Of a DNA stretch of 64,000 nt, positions 10,901 through 26,300 are shown in pieces. The DNA is from Lutjanus erythropterus (Eukaryota > Chordata > Actinopteri > Lutjaniformes > Lutjanidae): positions 37,416,705 through 37,480,704 of the forward strand of contig CM034592.1 in NCBI GenBank assembly GCA_020091685.1, in the 5' to 3' direction. The notes under the pieces are model-generated. The model was not told where the DNA came from, made no database searches, and worked only from the letters and a program-made list of their open reading frames with translations. The position numbers and the translations under genes were made by a program. Numbering within the stretch: position 1 is the stretch's first letter; every line of letters starts with the position of its first letter.

Positions 10901-13900
10901 ACAAGCGGATTGTTTGTGGGCTTTTTGTTTGTCACACAGACTGTCAGCCTGGCAGCGAGACGCCTTTTGGAGAAGTCTCCAAACTCAGTGTTTTTCTTCT
11001 CCCTGGTGTATTTTCCCCGTCTAGTTTCATTATGAGTCAACCAGCAAATTTGTGGTGGCTGAGTCATTTGAATATAACTATTTACTACTGGATGTGCATT
11101 TCAGAGGCCCCTCATGGTGCATGGTCTGATGCTGGAGTACCAGCTTTGTCCATGCCTTGGTGTACTCACAGAAAAGGCATGCATTTAGAGGAGAATCACA
11201 GTCTCACATGTAATCATGACTTTATAGTTCCCAACTGAAGTGAATATTTTACAATATGTTTAATACTATACTGCTGCTATTATATGTGAGGGATAATGCT
11301 TGATGAGTCCATTAATTCCTGATTATAGACACCTTGAAGGGTCACTGGCCAAAGAAAAAAAAAAACAGTCCTTTAATTTATATTTACATGCATTTTTCAC
11401 AAGTCATGGCTCTGTTTCTCTGGTAACACTGGAGGGTTTGAATAACATCCTGAACATTCATTTCCATCCCGTAAAGATCTTATGCAACAGAAACATTATT
11501 CGCTACTCCAGCAAATCGGACAAACCATGGATGTGACCATGTAACAGGAAATATTTCTAGTCCGCTCAGCTCATAGAACTGTTTGACTCAGCTGTAAGCC
11601 AAAAAGCTAATGTTATGCAACCAAGTAGCATTGCGTACAGATGACAAACAATAATTAAAATCTGGCAATATGTTTAATAACAAGAGTCGCAAGTTATCCA
11701 GCTATTTCCATGTCCCCAAATCAGTATCACGATTTTCACCAAGAAATAATGGAACATGTTGGCTGCAGCCTGAAGTAACAAGTTGAATAGCGAATGGGAT
11801 GAGAGATGATCTCTAATGTGATATAGAGTGAAGGGAGTTCAGAGGGGCAGTTTATTTCTTGTAGCTTGTGTGTTACAGTTGCCATACCGTGGCTTGTTAA
11901 TGTGTTACAAAGAATTGTAAACTGAGGCTTTGACTGCATTCCTGTTATACTTATTATCAGTAGCTGTCCATCATCAAGAATTAGTGGACACTCTGCAGCC
12001 AGTCAGAATGGAGTATGCACGCAGACCACGGTATAATGATATATAAGGGCTAGATAATGCATGTGTTGAGTATTTTTGCACTACAATGTAAGTAGTACTT
12101 TACCTTATCTTTGATGTTGTCATTGTTGAACTTGTTAGCCATGCCGGTAACATCATCTGCGAATAACAAAAAACGTTTGTTTGTGATTTTCCTCTTAAAA
12201 GTACATTTTTATTCACAGGAATGGAAGTTGAGATGCTTCCTAACAAAGCATCCAATATAAAATGAAAAAGATCATCCATCATAACTGCTAGTGAAGTAAA
12301 TTTGAGTTTTTAAAGTTTGGAGCTTTGGAGCCAATATTAATGCAGGGTTAGAGGGAACGAATATTGCTACTTAGATTTTTTTTTACTGGATTAATATCAC
12401 AAGAATTACTGACCTTCAACATATTTTCCAGATACAATAATTTCGTCTGTGTTGTCCTCCTGGAAGATCTCAAGTTTACAGTCTTCCCCACACAGCTCCT
12501 GCAGAACGCTTTCAATCTTCACTTTGGTGTCTTCCTGCAAGGAGACCAAAATAAAAGATCATTTGTATTGAAACATTTCATTTCAACATGTGAATGGTTT
12601 AATTTATCCAATTCTAGGTTGTGCAGTGTGACACTGGATGCAAATCCTTAATGATTAGCCCTCTACAAAATCACACTTACTTTCGAGATCATCTTGAATC
12701 TCCCGCTCAACTTCTAATCCCCTCACATCTTTAATTCAATAAGGGTTATCACAACCATGTGTGCAACCTTTCCCCTGATGTAATCTGATCTGAACATCAG
12801 AAATCTGCCACACTGTAGGAGCCCTTGATCCCAGTTCAGAAGTGGACAGATGGCTGTCTTACAACTGTGTTCCCCAACCATGGTCCTCAGCCAGAATGCA
12901 GTGACCTCTATCTGGGAATATCTGTCTTAAGAAGCTCTTCATGTGAGCTGTTTTTTTAAGACATTATGACATTTTGTCTTAACATATTATGGCACAAAAA
13001 AAATGTGTATATTGACACACTAGATGGTTGTTTAAATCACACAGCTGGATGGAGATAAAACCTGTTTTATTTACAATTCCATCATCCTTTAAAGCAGGTT
13101 CTCAGATCAGAACAAATAAAATTCAATTACAGAGAGTGTTTCACTCCTTCTCATTGAGCAATATTACATTACATAATAATGTTTTAGAGAAAATTCTAAA
13201 GTCAAGATGAAATGAAAAATGCCCTTTTCAACTTTTTAGATAACATCTATGGACATACTGTGCAACTATTTAACAATATATACCAAAAAAATCTGTTTCT
13301 TTGTATTCTTATATTAAATTACAATTTTGTTTTCATCCTGTAAAACAAAATATGATTCTTGCATATGAGGCTTGAACCAACATATTTCAACCATTAATAT
13401 CATGGCATCCAGCCATCAATAATTCTTCAGCCTTTAGCAGCACAAAGATGAGATGTATTAGTTAGCTAGCCAGCAACAGCATGGTGCATTGGATTGAGAC
13501 ATGCCCACTTTAAAACCTTCAATCCTTCGTCCTGTGGATAAAGCCAAAATAATCAAGTCCTCCAGTAAAAATAGTGGAAAGACAATCTGGCCGTATTTTA
13601 TAATACCTCTGAGTTTGTTGACTGTATTTATGTCTTTGTTTGAGTAAACAAGGACCCCTCTGTTATACACTGCTTACAGTTGTTTATGCATTGTGTAAAT
13701 GTTGAATAATGCATTTACTGCTCAGGCTATATGAGAGCCATAGATAGCTGAAATTACATCGTAGTGGGTTTAGACCTCCACCAGGGCATTGTTGTGATTC
13801 CTGTAGACCTCAAAGCCGTTATCCTGAGATGCTGAAGAATTTATGTTTCTAAACACAAACACACTCCCCCACACACGCCCACACACTGCCGCTTCAGGCC

Positions 13901-16900
13901 CTCTATACATTACACATCCTACAGCAGCGGTGAGCCCACCCGTTGTGCTCCCCTCCCTCTGCCCTCACAGCTCCATCCATGCCCTGCATGGCTCACATAC
14001 AACAGCAATCTCTGACTTTTCTCTCTCCACCGAAGAAACAGACGTTAAAAAGGATGCACCCAGTTTTTCTCTAGCTTCTCTGATTTATGGGCAGGGAGAT
14101 GTAACAGTCAATGCCTCTTAAATAATGAAGAATTTCCTGCTGAGCTTATGTTTAGCAAGCTGATAGCCAGCTGGGAATGGCATCAAAGCCAAGCTAGAGA
14201 CTATTTTTCTTGCTTGTGCAGTTTATAGGTTTATGTGCATGAATATTTTGCACTCCAGCAGGATCATATGGCCCCGTAAAGAATCTTTGCTGTCCTTGCT
14301 GCTTTATCGTTAATACCACTAAAGTTTTATCTTTGAAGGCACAGTTAACCCCAAAATCAAAAATACGTAATTTTCCTCCAGCCTTTAGAGCTATTTTACC
14401 ATCTAGATAGTTTTGGTGTGAGTTGCAGAGTTTTAGAAATAACAGCTGTACAGATGTCTGCCTTCTCTCCACTATAATGGGACTAAATGGTGCTCAGCTT
14501 GTGGTGTTCAAAGCACCAAAAAGTACATTTGAAAAACTCAGTTGCAACGTCTCTTTCCATGTTACTCGAGAAAACCCAAACTTCAGACACAAAATTGCTC
14601 ACAAGTTCTGTGGAGTATCTTGGATAACCAGGCTATGATTTCTGCAAAGAGTCATTGCTGTTGAGTTTTTAAAATATATTTTTTGGCACTTTGAGCTCCA
14701 CAAGCTGAGTGCCCTCTGGTTTCATTATTAGAGAGAAGGCAGACATCACTACAGCTGATCTCTCCCACAACTCAACAAAGATCTTTGAACTGGCCTTTTA
14801 AGCAGAAGACTCTTTCTTTCTGCTCTTTATTGAGATATTTTTCCGTCAGGATTCCGACACCTAAACTTTGCATATTGGCCAATACAGAGTACTGGTATCT
14901 GCTGTATACGTTGTATGGATGTGATATGATTGCTGTCATTGTTGCATGGTTAAAAAATGGCATACTTCTTATCAGTGTGCTGCTGTCGGGGCTAAAAACA
15001 TTAGGTCTACATGGTATCAGATTGATGCATAGACTCATGGATAACCAGTTTGGCATTGGAACAGTCCTAGGCCTGCAAAACAAATAGATTTTTACTCTAC
15101 ACAGCACATAAGTAGATGTGTAAACAGACAGAAGGGGGTGTTTTCTGAACTTACACAGTTGGATGATGACTTGAGTTTTAGATTGACAGCATTTTTGTCC
15201 TGGACCGCCTCTTTGCTGACACAGACAACGTCTTCTTGTGGCACCAGCTGCGGAGAGAAACCAAAAGTCCTCAATCATCCCATGAATCCCTTTGTGCCCT
15301 TCTCACTCCTGCATGTCGCTGGCCAAATTGTATAGAATTATTTGTTTTGTCGCCTTAAACATGTCACAGTGGACAGTATGAAGGACACTTACAACTGAGT
15401 GCTTGCTTTATTATGAGCATATTCTTTTATTTCATGTTTTGATTCCATTTAAAATAATCTAAGAGGAAATCAAAATGTGTGCCTACGACAGCACAGCATA
15501 TATTATAGTTGAGCGACAAAATTGTTACACCGTTTCTGATTTTCTTTTGTTTTTGTTTTGTCCCACTGGTTACAGGATTGAGATCAATTATTCATACACT
15601 ACAAATTTCTATCCAATTTGTCTGGAAGCACAACATTTGTAAACAAGACCCAACAAATGTGGCCCGTGGAGACACGCTCCTCCACACTGGATCTTACTAC
15701 ACTTATTTTATTATGCAAAAAAATCCACCGCTCTTCCTTCTCTGTGTTTGTATCATTTGCAAATAGTGTCATGTCTTAGTGTCATTTGACTTATTTGAAA
15801 TTTTGATGCAAAACAATGTGTACCACCATGCCAAAGTAAGACAAGGAGCAGGTAATATTAGGTAGCCTATAAGTGCTATAATATTACTGTGTTTTTTGTA
15901 GTTGTTTTGATTGTTATTCTGAGCTCAATATTTAAAATAGTTGACTTCAAAGAGGATGGTAGTCGCCTTATTTATTACATCATCAAAAGAACATATTTCT
16001 CTCATTGTAAACTAGATACAGCCAGCCTGCATATTACAATCCACTAACCTTACTGTATATCTAAATTACTTTATGACAGACTGAGTGATCTGAAGGGACT
16101 TCTTTATCTTACCTGTGGTTTGTTATTGGGGCCGTCGCCTCTGGCAGGAATAGGTGCTGGAGTCTCCACGACCTCAGGTGTCTCCACGATTGTGTTTTTA
16201 ACAGTTTGCACGTCAACTGTGAAGTCAGTTGCCTGAGCTACCTCTTCAGCGGCAGTTGTCTTATCGTCTCCTGCCTCTTGTGTAGCTGGTGCTGCTGTAG
16301 TCTGTTCAGTTGGTTCTAGAGATCCCACGGTCGGAAAAATCAAGACTTGTGGGTCCGCTGGCTCTGCTAAAATGATTCAACTTAAATTGTTAATGTGTTC
16401 AATGTAAAACAGCACATATGGGCTTTCAGATGTTGGCAACAGTAATACTTTAGTTTATCTATGTTTTTAGAGGTTTGGTATCAAAGTTCATGTGGACACG
16501 TTGATCTAAGGTTATTATACGGTTGATTCTGAAATGTGTTGTCATTTGTCAAAGACACAGTATATTGTAATAGCAAACGAAGGAGAACAGCTTGCAAAGT
16601 GTAATTTTCCAGACAACATATTAAAAGCAATGGTTACAGTATTGACTTATCCACAGTTTCTTCATATCTATCAATAAAATTAAACAGTAAAACTACTGAG
16701 ACATGGTTTAGGGCGGTACCTAACAACATGCATATTTTATATCTCCATATTTTACACAGTTGTCATTGGAAACACAGACACACATCAGGAACACTCATTC
16801 ATAACACATGTGAGTATCCACTAACCCACTTACAAACTAAGAACATACACTCAAGAGATGTAAGACAAGTAAAGTAAATGTGAAATTGACACAAGCACTG

Positions 16901-17283
16901 GCATAAGAAAAAATAAATCAAATGATTGTCATATTAGACTTTTAGACTTGAACGACCAAAGAAAATGTTTGGACCCAGCTTATACCCAGCTAATGGGTAG
17001 TCCATATGAAAAATATTGATTGGTTAGAGGAAGTGATTTCAGGGCTCTTTTGAACTGCTGCACAGACACATTCACAAAATGTATAGCAAAGAATTCCATA
17101 TTATGGACCCTCGGAACTAAAAACTATGAGAGTGAAGTGCGAGAATGAGAGGGTCTACAAAGTCAAGCTATGTTTGTAATGATTATGACTGATAATTAGA
17201 TGCAAAGCAAAGCATTTCAGCTACAATAAGCTGTTAAGCACCAATCATTCAACTCAGCCCCTTAGTTCCACTTGAAATTTTGA

Positions 17284-17342
<59 letters not shown>

Positions 17343-20300
17343 GTTACATGAAGGATTGGGTTTTTTGTCTCCCCTCTGTAAAATGCTACCACAAAACATA
17401 AATTTGTTTGTTTGTAACACAATAGCATCATTTTTAATGTGATGATTAAATGCAATAGGGCCTAATGATTTTGAGCATAAAGTGTGTGTGAAATATATAA
17501 TTTTCCACTGCTGTAAGGTGCTGGAAAAGCTTTTTTTTGCTAGGATAGGGGTGAGATATGGTGCTTGTTTTTCCTATCATTGAGCCGTTCATTCACGCTA
17601 ATTAATGAATCTGTGGAGTAAACCTACAATATATTTTTTATAAATGATTGGCAGTACTGTTGTGCACTAGTCCATGTTTCTTACCAGGGGCTTCAGTTGT
17701 CTGTGGAATCATGTCTCCTCGTACATGTTCCACTGCTTCCACAGGTGGTACCGTCCCTGTGACAACTTCAACATCCTGGGCCATGACTCCTGCTGAAAAA
17801 TCAGGATAGGGCTTTGTGTCACCTTCTTTGAAAAATACTCATTTCTATGTAAATTGCCTCATTTACATAGATACAGTGGCATATAATTAAATCAGTGAGA
17901 CAACTCCATCACATACTGACATAAATCCAACAAATAAACTTGTTACAGAGCTTGGTGATAAGCCACTGTTGTCAACTAAACATGATTCACTTGAAACTTT
18001 CTTTTTCATTCAAGTTACTCTTATCAGCTTTGTCGCAGTCTGAATTTGCGGATGATCTGTGCCATAAAATGTTACAACAATTCTCACACCATGATGATGA
18101 GTCTCTGTCTATAATTAATAACCCAATAGTGGACTAATTCCTCTGCTCAGACTGAGCAAATAAAGCGTTCCTCAGTACAAGACATGGACTCGTCCTCCCG
18201 GGCAAAAGCTCTGACCTCCTGTGCACTCCAACTGTGACAAATGCTATGAGCCTCTCAGGGAAATCTGTCAGCTCATAGACAACATGCTTTTAGCTCTATA
18301 ACGGATTTGTGCCAAATAGTTCAAATTTTTAATATTATAAAGATTTTTTGTTTACCACGGTGCAGTTCACACAGCTTAGACTGATATAAACTGTCAGTCA
18401 CAGCAAAGAGTTCTGTTTAGCTCTTAAACGCCTCTTTGTAATAGTCTGTTGGCATCTCGAATTTATTATTTCTGTGCCAAACTCCATTTGTGCTCACTTG
18501 CTGCTGTTTTAAACAGTTTTGCTTTAATGGTTTATTTCATAACTTCCTGGGTGGGATGTTTGACCTCTCAGAGGGTCAATTCAGATTATTTGAAGTGGGG
18601 AGTTGTTTGATATCCTTCTCTATGGTCAGTGTATTACCTACAGTGGATGGCGGTCGACATGCCCCTTGATTTTGCCAGTGGAGTCTTGTTGAGTGAGATA
18701 CCGCGATATGGCTTATATAATTCCAATTTCCTGTCAGAAAAAAAGCTGTCTGACAGCAAAGTTAAGCGGTAAAAATGTTCTGAATATAGCATACACTGAA
18801 ACTGAAATTGTTTTTTTAAAGGGGCTAAAATGTGTTTTGCAGCTGAGACTGTCCACAGCAGTTCATTGTTCAGCTTCCATGCTGGTGCTGCTCTCTGCTT
18901 CTTCAACAGACATATTGTTGTCTGTAACCTTTTTGTGATATAGGTTGATAAGAAATGTTTTGTAGAGAAAAATCTTTTCTGGTGTTGTGGTACAGGTACC
19001 CAGAAGACTCATGATGTGTTATCTCACCTCAACTCATTTTCTGTTTGTAAGCTTGATTTGATAAAGTTGTAATGTGAGCTAGAAGCTCGTAGCATGGATG
19101 GTTTTCACCAGAGTGCTGTCTTAAAGTCAGTTATCATCCTAATGCATAAACTCATGCAGGGTGCGAAAGCTCTTTGGTGTGCTCACAGTCAGATTTCTTT
19201 GTGTCCCAAGAGGCCCCTGTAGTGATGGAAGATTAGGTAATAGATCTTATTGCAGTAGATAACTGGTGTTCTCAGATCCCTGGATCACGTCATGAAATCA
19301 TTTACTTTGAAATGTAATCTTCCTCACTCTGAGGTTCTTCAAAAGATCCTGCGGTCACAGTTAGTCACTGTAGGTTAGGCACGAATGGGATATACAAAAA
19401 TAAGTTTCTGAAGTATATTAATCTGAGCAGAATGATTTTCCATCAGCCCTGTTAAACAGTTGAATGCCCTGATTAAATGTGCTGCTGAAAGGTGCCAGGT
19501 AATGATGCCATTGAAAACATCACTTTTTCCACATTTTTGAATAATGTAATAGACCATTATACAATTTTCCATTTGTAGGGAGTTGTATGACTTTAGGGTA
19601 AGAGAGTCTTTGATAAATTGCAACACTAAATCAAAGTCTTGATAGGCTATTTCAACTCAGGTTCTTTCAGCTTTAAATTATTTTACCTGCAAAGTTGTAA
19701 TAACCTGGATAACTTCCAGGGCACACTTTATTCTTCATGCTAATTACTAAACTATGCCACCACACCCTGCAGTCACTGCTGCTCTGATTTGCTCAGGACT
19801 AATTGCAAGGGTAGTATCCAGAAGTTAAACGAGAGTACCCAGAATGCATTCCTCTTACCCAGATTTCCCTCTCTCTGTCTAACAACAACAGCATTACCTC
19901 ACTCTCAAAACATTCCCGTAATGCCGATCTTCTGCAGATCTCATTACTTCTCACTCTCTCAGTATGTAATTCCTCACCGGCTGCCAGATTGAGTTTATGA
20001 TTGATTTCAGGGGGGGTTCCATTGCAGTGTGCTGCCCCCTGTTGAACTGAGCTTTATTGCCACTCATTCCTTTTGTTTACCTTATTCTTGAATTTAATTG
20101 CTGGTTTTGTTTTCAGTTTGCACGTATGTGCCTGTAAAACATGACCTTAAAACAGAGTTTTTCAAAGACTCTGAAAGCTTGGACAGGGTCATGTTTACCT
20201 CCGTGATACATCACCATTTCTTTATTTTGGGAACTGACAACAGTAATTGCTGAAGTTTTGAAATTCAGAGTTTTTCCCCTATTCTTGCTTGTTACAGTCG

Positions 20301-23300
20301 CTGTCGGGTTAAAACCTTGTATGTCCAAAACTCTTAATTTTCAGGAAATGAAAAAACTCTGTGTTTTCAAACTAACTGAGTGCTGCTTAGGCTAATTTAG
20401 TAGCTCTTGATTACTTTTAAACAGTAAATGTTTGTAAAACCAGCTGACAGGTATAAAGGTTGAACAACAGCATTCATTTTATGTAACACAAAACAATGTT
20501 GTGCTTCATAATGCACTGCACATTTTTAATGGGAGACAGGTCTGGCAGGCCAGTTTAGGACCCGAAATCCTTTACTACAAAGCCAGACTGTTGTAACGCA
20601 TGCAGAACTTGTCATGTGTGCTGCTCCAAAACCTCTCTGTACCTTTCAGCATTAATGAGGCCTTCACAGATGTGACAGCCACTAACACAACCCCATACCG
20701 TCACAGATGCTGGCTTTTGAAGTTTGCGCTGTTCACAGTATGGACAGTTCTTCTCCTCTTTAGCCAGAAGAACACAGCATCCACGATTTCAAAAACAGTT
20801 GAAATGTGGACAGAACACAGAAGTCATGGTAGTGATGTCATGATTTTCTCCCTCTAATGTTAGCAGCTGAACCTACGACGCCTGTGTGTTTTTGTATGGG
20901 GTTGTCGTCACACAACAGTGGGTCTTGCTCGTTTTGTCTCTGGCTGATAAAGGTCACTGATAAAACACTTAAGGTAGGATAATGTCACACGTGAAAGTGA
21001 GATTGGTGGTGGTGATGTGTATCAGGTGAGACGAGAGATGTATTTCACTGAGCAGTTTTACATAAAACTAAACATATGACAAACTGAAACTTTCTTGACT
21101 TGTAAATTTGTTTTAAATTGACAAACACTGTATGTGTAATTTGTGGCACAGTTTAAACAGAGTCAAAAAATAATTTGTCTCTTGCCACAGGCTACTGTTC
21201 ATATTTTTTTTCCAGATTTAGGTCCCATGGGACACACTATTGTCTCCTCATGGTCGCCTCACAGTCTCTAGTCACTACTTGTGGTTTTCACACATGCGGC
21301 ACATATATTCACACAGTGGTGTCACTGCGACACATGTCCACTGACTTCCTCTCATCAGTCATTGTGACAGACATGTGCCACTATTACAGAGTAAACAGTG
21401 TGTGTGTGTGTGCCAAGCTGGCAGGTGGGGCAGTAATCTCAAAGGAGCTCTTCTGGTATGCTCAGTTAGCAACTGTCCACTGCAGCTGTCTGTCATGTGG
21501 AATCTAAACAGGAGAAATAAACCTTCACTCAGTAACTGGTTCAATAAATAAGAAAATATTTCAGAGTCACAGACCTCCAGTCAGCTTTACACTTTCCGCT
21601 GTGCTCAACTCAAACCTACTACAAAGAGTGAGAAGGCTCTCTTGTAGACGTGCTCAGGTTTCACACTGGAGCCAAAATGTTGCCAAATTTATTGCCTCAT
21701 CTCAGTATCCCTGGCGTCTCCAGTTTACCATTAGGCGCATTAGCGTGGGTGTAGACGAGCGACAGGTCAAGGACTCTCTAACCTTGTCAAGTCTGTCTAT
21801 TAGACTGCTGCCTGCAGCCCACAGCTGCCACCCCTCACCCACCTCTGGGTGGTCTGTCTGTTTATTTTACCGGAAAGGATGAGGCTCTAAATGGGTGAGA
21901 TGGCTGGGCATAAATCAGGTTTTCTCATACAAATGTGACTCACAGGAGTGCGAAAGAGCAGAGGCTGAAATGTGTTGTTTCAGCTCTGTGATCACTTTGT
22001 GTCATCGAGTGATTTGTAGTGGACTGGAGGGTGAAACTCTGTCAGTGGTGTTGTAAATTTAAAAAAGATTGACACTGTGGCTGATGAGTACATTTAGTTT
22101 GGGGTTTTGGGCGGTCTCTGATGGGATACTGGTGGGATATTGTGGGGAGTGACGGGAAATGAATTTGCATTTCCTTTTTAAAATGGAGAGAACCGCAATG
22201 AAAATGACATTATTTGAACAGTGTCCCTGTTTATGCATGTTTGAGTTCGAAGGATTAACAAGATTTTAAATCCATACTGTAAAAAGCAGCAGTTTTATTA
22301 GCCTTGTGCTAATGATGTCATGGCACCTCGAGCACACTCGTAAAACTTTCCTGCTTCATTTTCATAAAGCAAAAACATGCTTTGCTTCAGACACAATAAA
22401 ACATGGCCTGTCTTTTGAAACACTGCCAGTAAACTCTGTCCAGCTCTCTGACCATCCATCACTCATTACACACACAAACAAACTTTCCTGACAGATGGAA
22501 TGAAACCTCTGCATATAATTGCCTCTTATGACCAACGTTTACAGAAACAGCAGGATCTGGGTGACCGCTTTTTATTGTTTTGTTTTTATTATACAACTAA
22601 ATGTCTGGCCATTATTAATTTCAAGCAAACACTGGATTTCTTCTGGGCTTGTTACACAACAACCACAAATTCTTGCCTGCTTCGCTAATATTTATTTACT
22701 ATGTATAAAGAGGATGTGAAAGTAGCTTTTTTTGTTCCTTTGAAATTAAAATGACCATTCACACCAAAATCAAAAATTCAGTTTGTTTTGGTGTGAGTTG
22801 CTGACTTTTGGGGATATCAGCCACAGAGATGTCTGCCTTCTTGTGAGTATAATGCAGGATTTCACTGGCTTTTTTGGGGATTGTTGCAGCCTAAAATGCC
22901 TCATTTCACTGGCGCTTTTCTGAAAATTGTGATGGTTTTAGGTGTTTTTAAGTGTTCTAAGAAGCCCTTAACAAAACAACAGCATAACAATCTATTAAAA
23001 TGTACTTTATCTGTAAATGAAGAAGCGCACCTGGGGGGTATTCCACAAAGAGGCAAAGTCTTTTTAGCGCTCAAACTGTCAAAAGAGCAAGCACAAACTT
23101 CTAAGCATTGATAAATGTCATTGACCAACTGTATGTTCTTTTCAGTACCCATGCTAAAATAAAAAATAAAAAAACTTTACAATGAAAAACAATAAAACAT
23201 TGAGTCAGCTGATTGAGACGTACATGCGTGGTGTTTGTGTCGGAGACCGCTTTGATTGGTGGAACTCTTGGAAACTACTGTGATTTGTCACACTCATGGG

Positions 23301-26300
23301 GAAGTTGCGAAGATTGGTTCAATTTGTATTAATTGTTGGGATTGCAACGTCACACCTCCCTGGAGAGACTGATCATGGAACTGGATGCCACTTAGCTTGC
23401 TTTTCTCAAATCAGCAAAAATACTTTAGAAAAACTCTCTATTCTTCAATGAAATCATGAGGTGGTTACCCAAGATGATCCACAGACCTTATTGTGAGCAG
23501 TGTCATATGGGAACTATTTTCCTTCTACTGTCCTTCCAGAGGGAAGGGTGCATCTACTCGTGGATGAGAGGCTTGTGCTTGGTACATAAACATTAATGGC
23601 GTCCCTCTTGGCTGAGTGGTAATCTCTTCCGCGGTTGGTGGGTGTTTTGGTAGAAAGAAAATAGTTCCTACATGAAACTGCTCACAACAAGGTCTGTGGA
23701 TTACCTTGAGTAACCAGGTCAGCATTTCTGGAAAGAGACATTGCTGTTGATTTTTTTCAAATTAATTTTTGTTTTTAGATTGAGGTTCTGCCAGTACCTT
23801 TCCTGTCACATGCAGCGTATCATAGTTACCACATGACATCCTTTCACTGGAAATCAAGACAGTCCAGCTCTTAAGCTGTGTAATTTATATCAGATCTTTC
23901 AGCTTTGACCAGTGCCAAAGCAGATTTTTCTGCTAGTTTTGAAGCTGAATGTAGATGTCTGAACTGTTTTGACTAAGTGTGCGAGAGTCTGTCCAACCAA
24001 GACAGCTTCTAGAAACACTCTCAAAACACATCAACTCCTCTTTTACATGTCCAGGAAATATTTCTTATATATCGGTCTACAGTGCAGGTGACTTGTATAG
24101 TGTTGATTGAGTGGGGACTGTGGGAGGGGGCAGCATGGATGGCCTACAGTGTAAGTTCCTTCATGCCTCAACTCTGGAACTTGCATGGTGGTTGATCACC
24201 ATCAAGTCAACAGCCGCCAATATAAATCAATTACAAAACAGTTATGTGCTTCATCTTCCTTGACAGTTGGCTGCTCCCACTAGGGGTCGCCACAGTGGAT
24301 CATCTGCACACTTGGCAGATGGGTCCGCACCCAACCCAGTATGATTCCACTTATTAGATTTGGCATAGGAATTTTTACGCCCTCCCTGATGCTACCCTCC
24401 CCAGTTACCTGGGGTTGGGAGTGGAAATCTGGAAAGGCACTGGTACTGTGCATCCCTAGTGGCTGGAGTGCCTTGCCCAAGGACACTCAGACATGTGGCC
24501 GGAGGGAGGTGGGGATCGACCGCAGACCCTGTGATCTTGAGGAAACGGGTCATGATTTTTGGAAAAAAGACATTGCTGTTTTTTGGCACTTTGAGCGCCA
24601 CAAGCTGAATACCAGCTAGTTACATTATATTCAAGAGAAGGCAGACATCTGTACTGTCTAGCTAATCTGTCTAGCAAATCACAACAAAACATGGATGAAT
24701 CATAGTAGCTAAACAGAGGAAAAATATGTAGTTTCAATTTTGTGGTGAGCTGTCTCAGTAAGAATGTAGCCTTGACCTGTACTTGTTGTGCTGTAAGTGA
24801 TACAGTGGTGTGTGTCCCTGTTGTTTGCTGCAGTGCCGCTCCCTGTGTGAGGTCAGCACACTTCCTGACAGTGTGAACCCATCACCACCTCACTGTCCTC
24901 TACCCGCCACTCACCCACTTAACATAGAGAGTCTTGCTAAGTGTCACTAAAACAACAAAAGACAATTTGTTTCCATGTACATGAATCTTAATAAATAAAA
25001 TTTTGTGACTATTCACAAACTGCCATAAGACTGTGTTGGTACATCACAGACGTTCACGACCCCTTATTTTTGCATCATCCCCCAATACCCACGCAGGCAT
25101 CTTTCATTCCTTGATTCCATCTTTCTGTGTCATGTTCAAAAGTGGCCAAGATCTCAGTCATCAGTCCTGCGTCTCGCTATCATTGCACAAACATGACAGA
25201 CTTAATCAGCCCTGACTCCATGTGTTCTACAGCCCGGGCCCTGACTTCATTGCACCCTTGAAGATTTTCCCACCATATTGCTCTGAGTGACGGCTGTGGT
25301 CTGGAAATGCTCTGCCCCACACCCCCCATCTCTTGGGACTCCGGATGGAGGAATGTGGCAGGCTTTGGAAGAAGACGAGCCTGCAGCTCCACGCCCTGCT
25401 CCCTCCCAGCCCTCCCTGTCTGCTCGCCCTCTCCCAGTCACGCACAGCTAATCCCAGGCATCTATCGAGGTGAGATGTTAGCCCTTCAGGCCTCACACCT
25501 CCCACAACATATAGTGTGATGTAAAGTAACATGCCAAGAGTCGTACTGTAACAGCTACTTTCTCTTCTATGGTTCCAGAAAGCTTTGCCTGCTTTCAGTC
25601 TCGTAAACTTGCTTCATAGTAAACTTTGCATTTATGCTTCTTGTGCCTCTCAGAATGACTTTAACCCTGAAAACTCTACCAGTAAAGTACTTCACTGACC
25701 ACATGTTTTCTAGTGAACAGAAAGATTTTCATGTTAAGTTTCATTGTTTCACATTTAAGTATAATAATAGTAATAATAAACTTTCACTTTATAGCGCCTT
25801 TCATATAAGAAATGCAGCTCTAAGTGCTTTACAACAAACAAATCTCATGCGCCAAGTACATCACATAGAGATAGAGGATGAACACAGAGTGATGTAATGC
25901 CATAATTCATGTAAAATAACGTGGAAAATAAGCCCATTTGATAATTATAGTAAAAAATATGATAAAGATGAGAATAGGATACATTTTCCCCTGAAAATAG
26001 ACACAGAATAAGCATAAAAAAGGCATACATTTTCACCCTAAAAATAGATGTCAAGTGAGCATAAAAACGGGGATAGAGTGCTATAATTAATGTTAGCCAA
26101 TGCACTCATTCATCCACAACTACTGCACATCTTTCACCTTCTGCACCCTCTATTGTGTGTCTTTATAAGCGAAACACAAACCAGCTGGCTTTGACCTCCA
26201 GTCCCAGCCTGGCTTTCAAAGAAGTAGGGACAGATCCCAAAAATATGGCCTTATACCCCCTCTGCCCCCCAGCGTCCCCCGACTTCTGCTGGGGAAAAGC

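Noticed and set aside
14772-15278. 168-codon minus-strand ORF
   Set aside because: It overlaps cd34 exon 4 in a different frame and runs through intron and transposon sequence; the supported frame is the 31-codon exon.
24280-24737. Overlapping ORFs of 68-93 codons on both strands
   Set aside because: All fall in a dispersed repeat and a MITE fragment.
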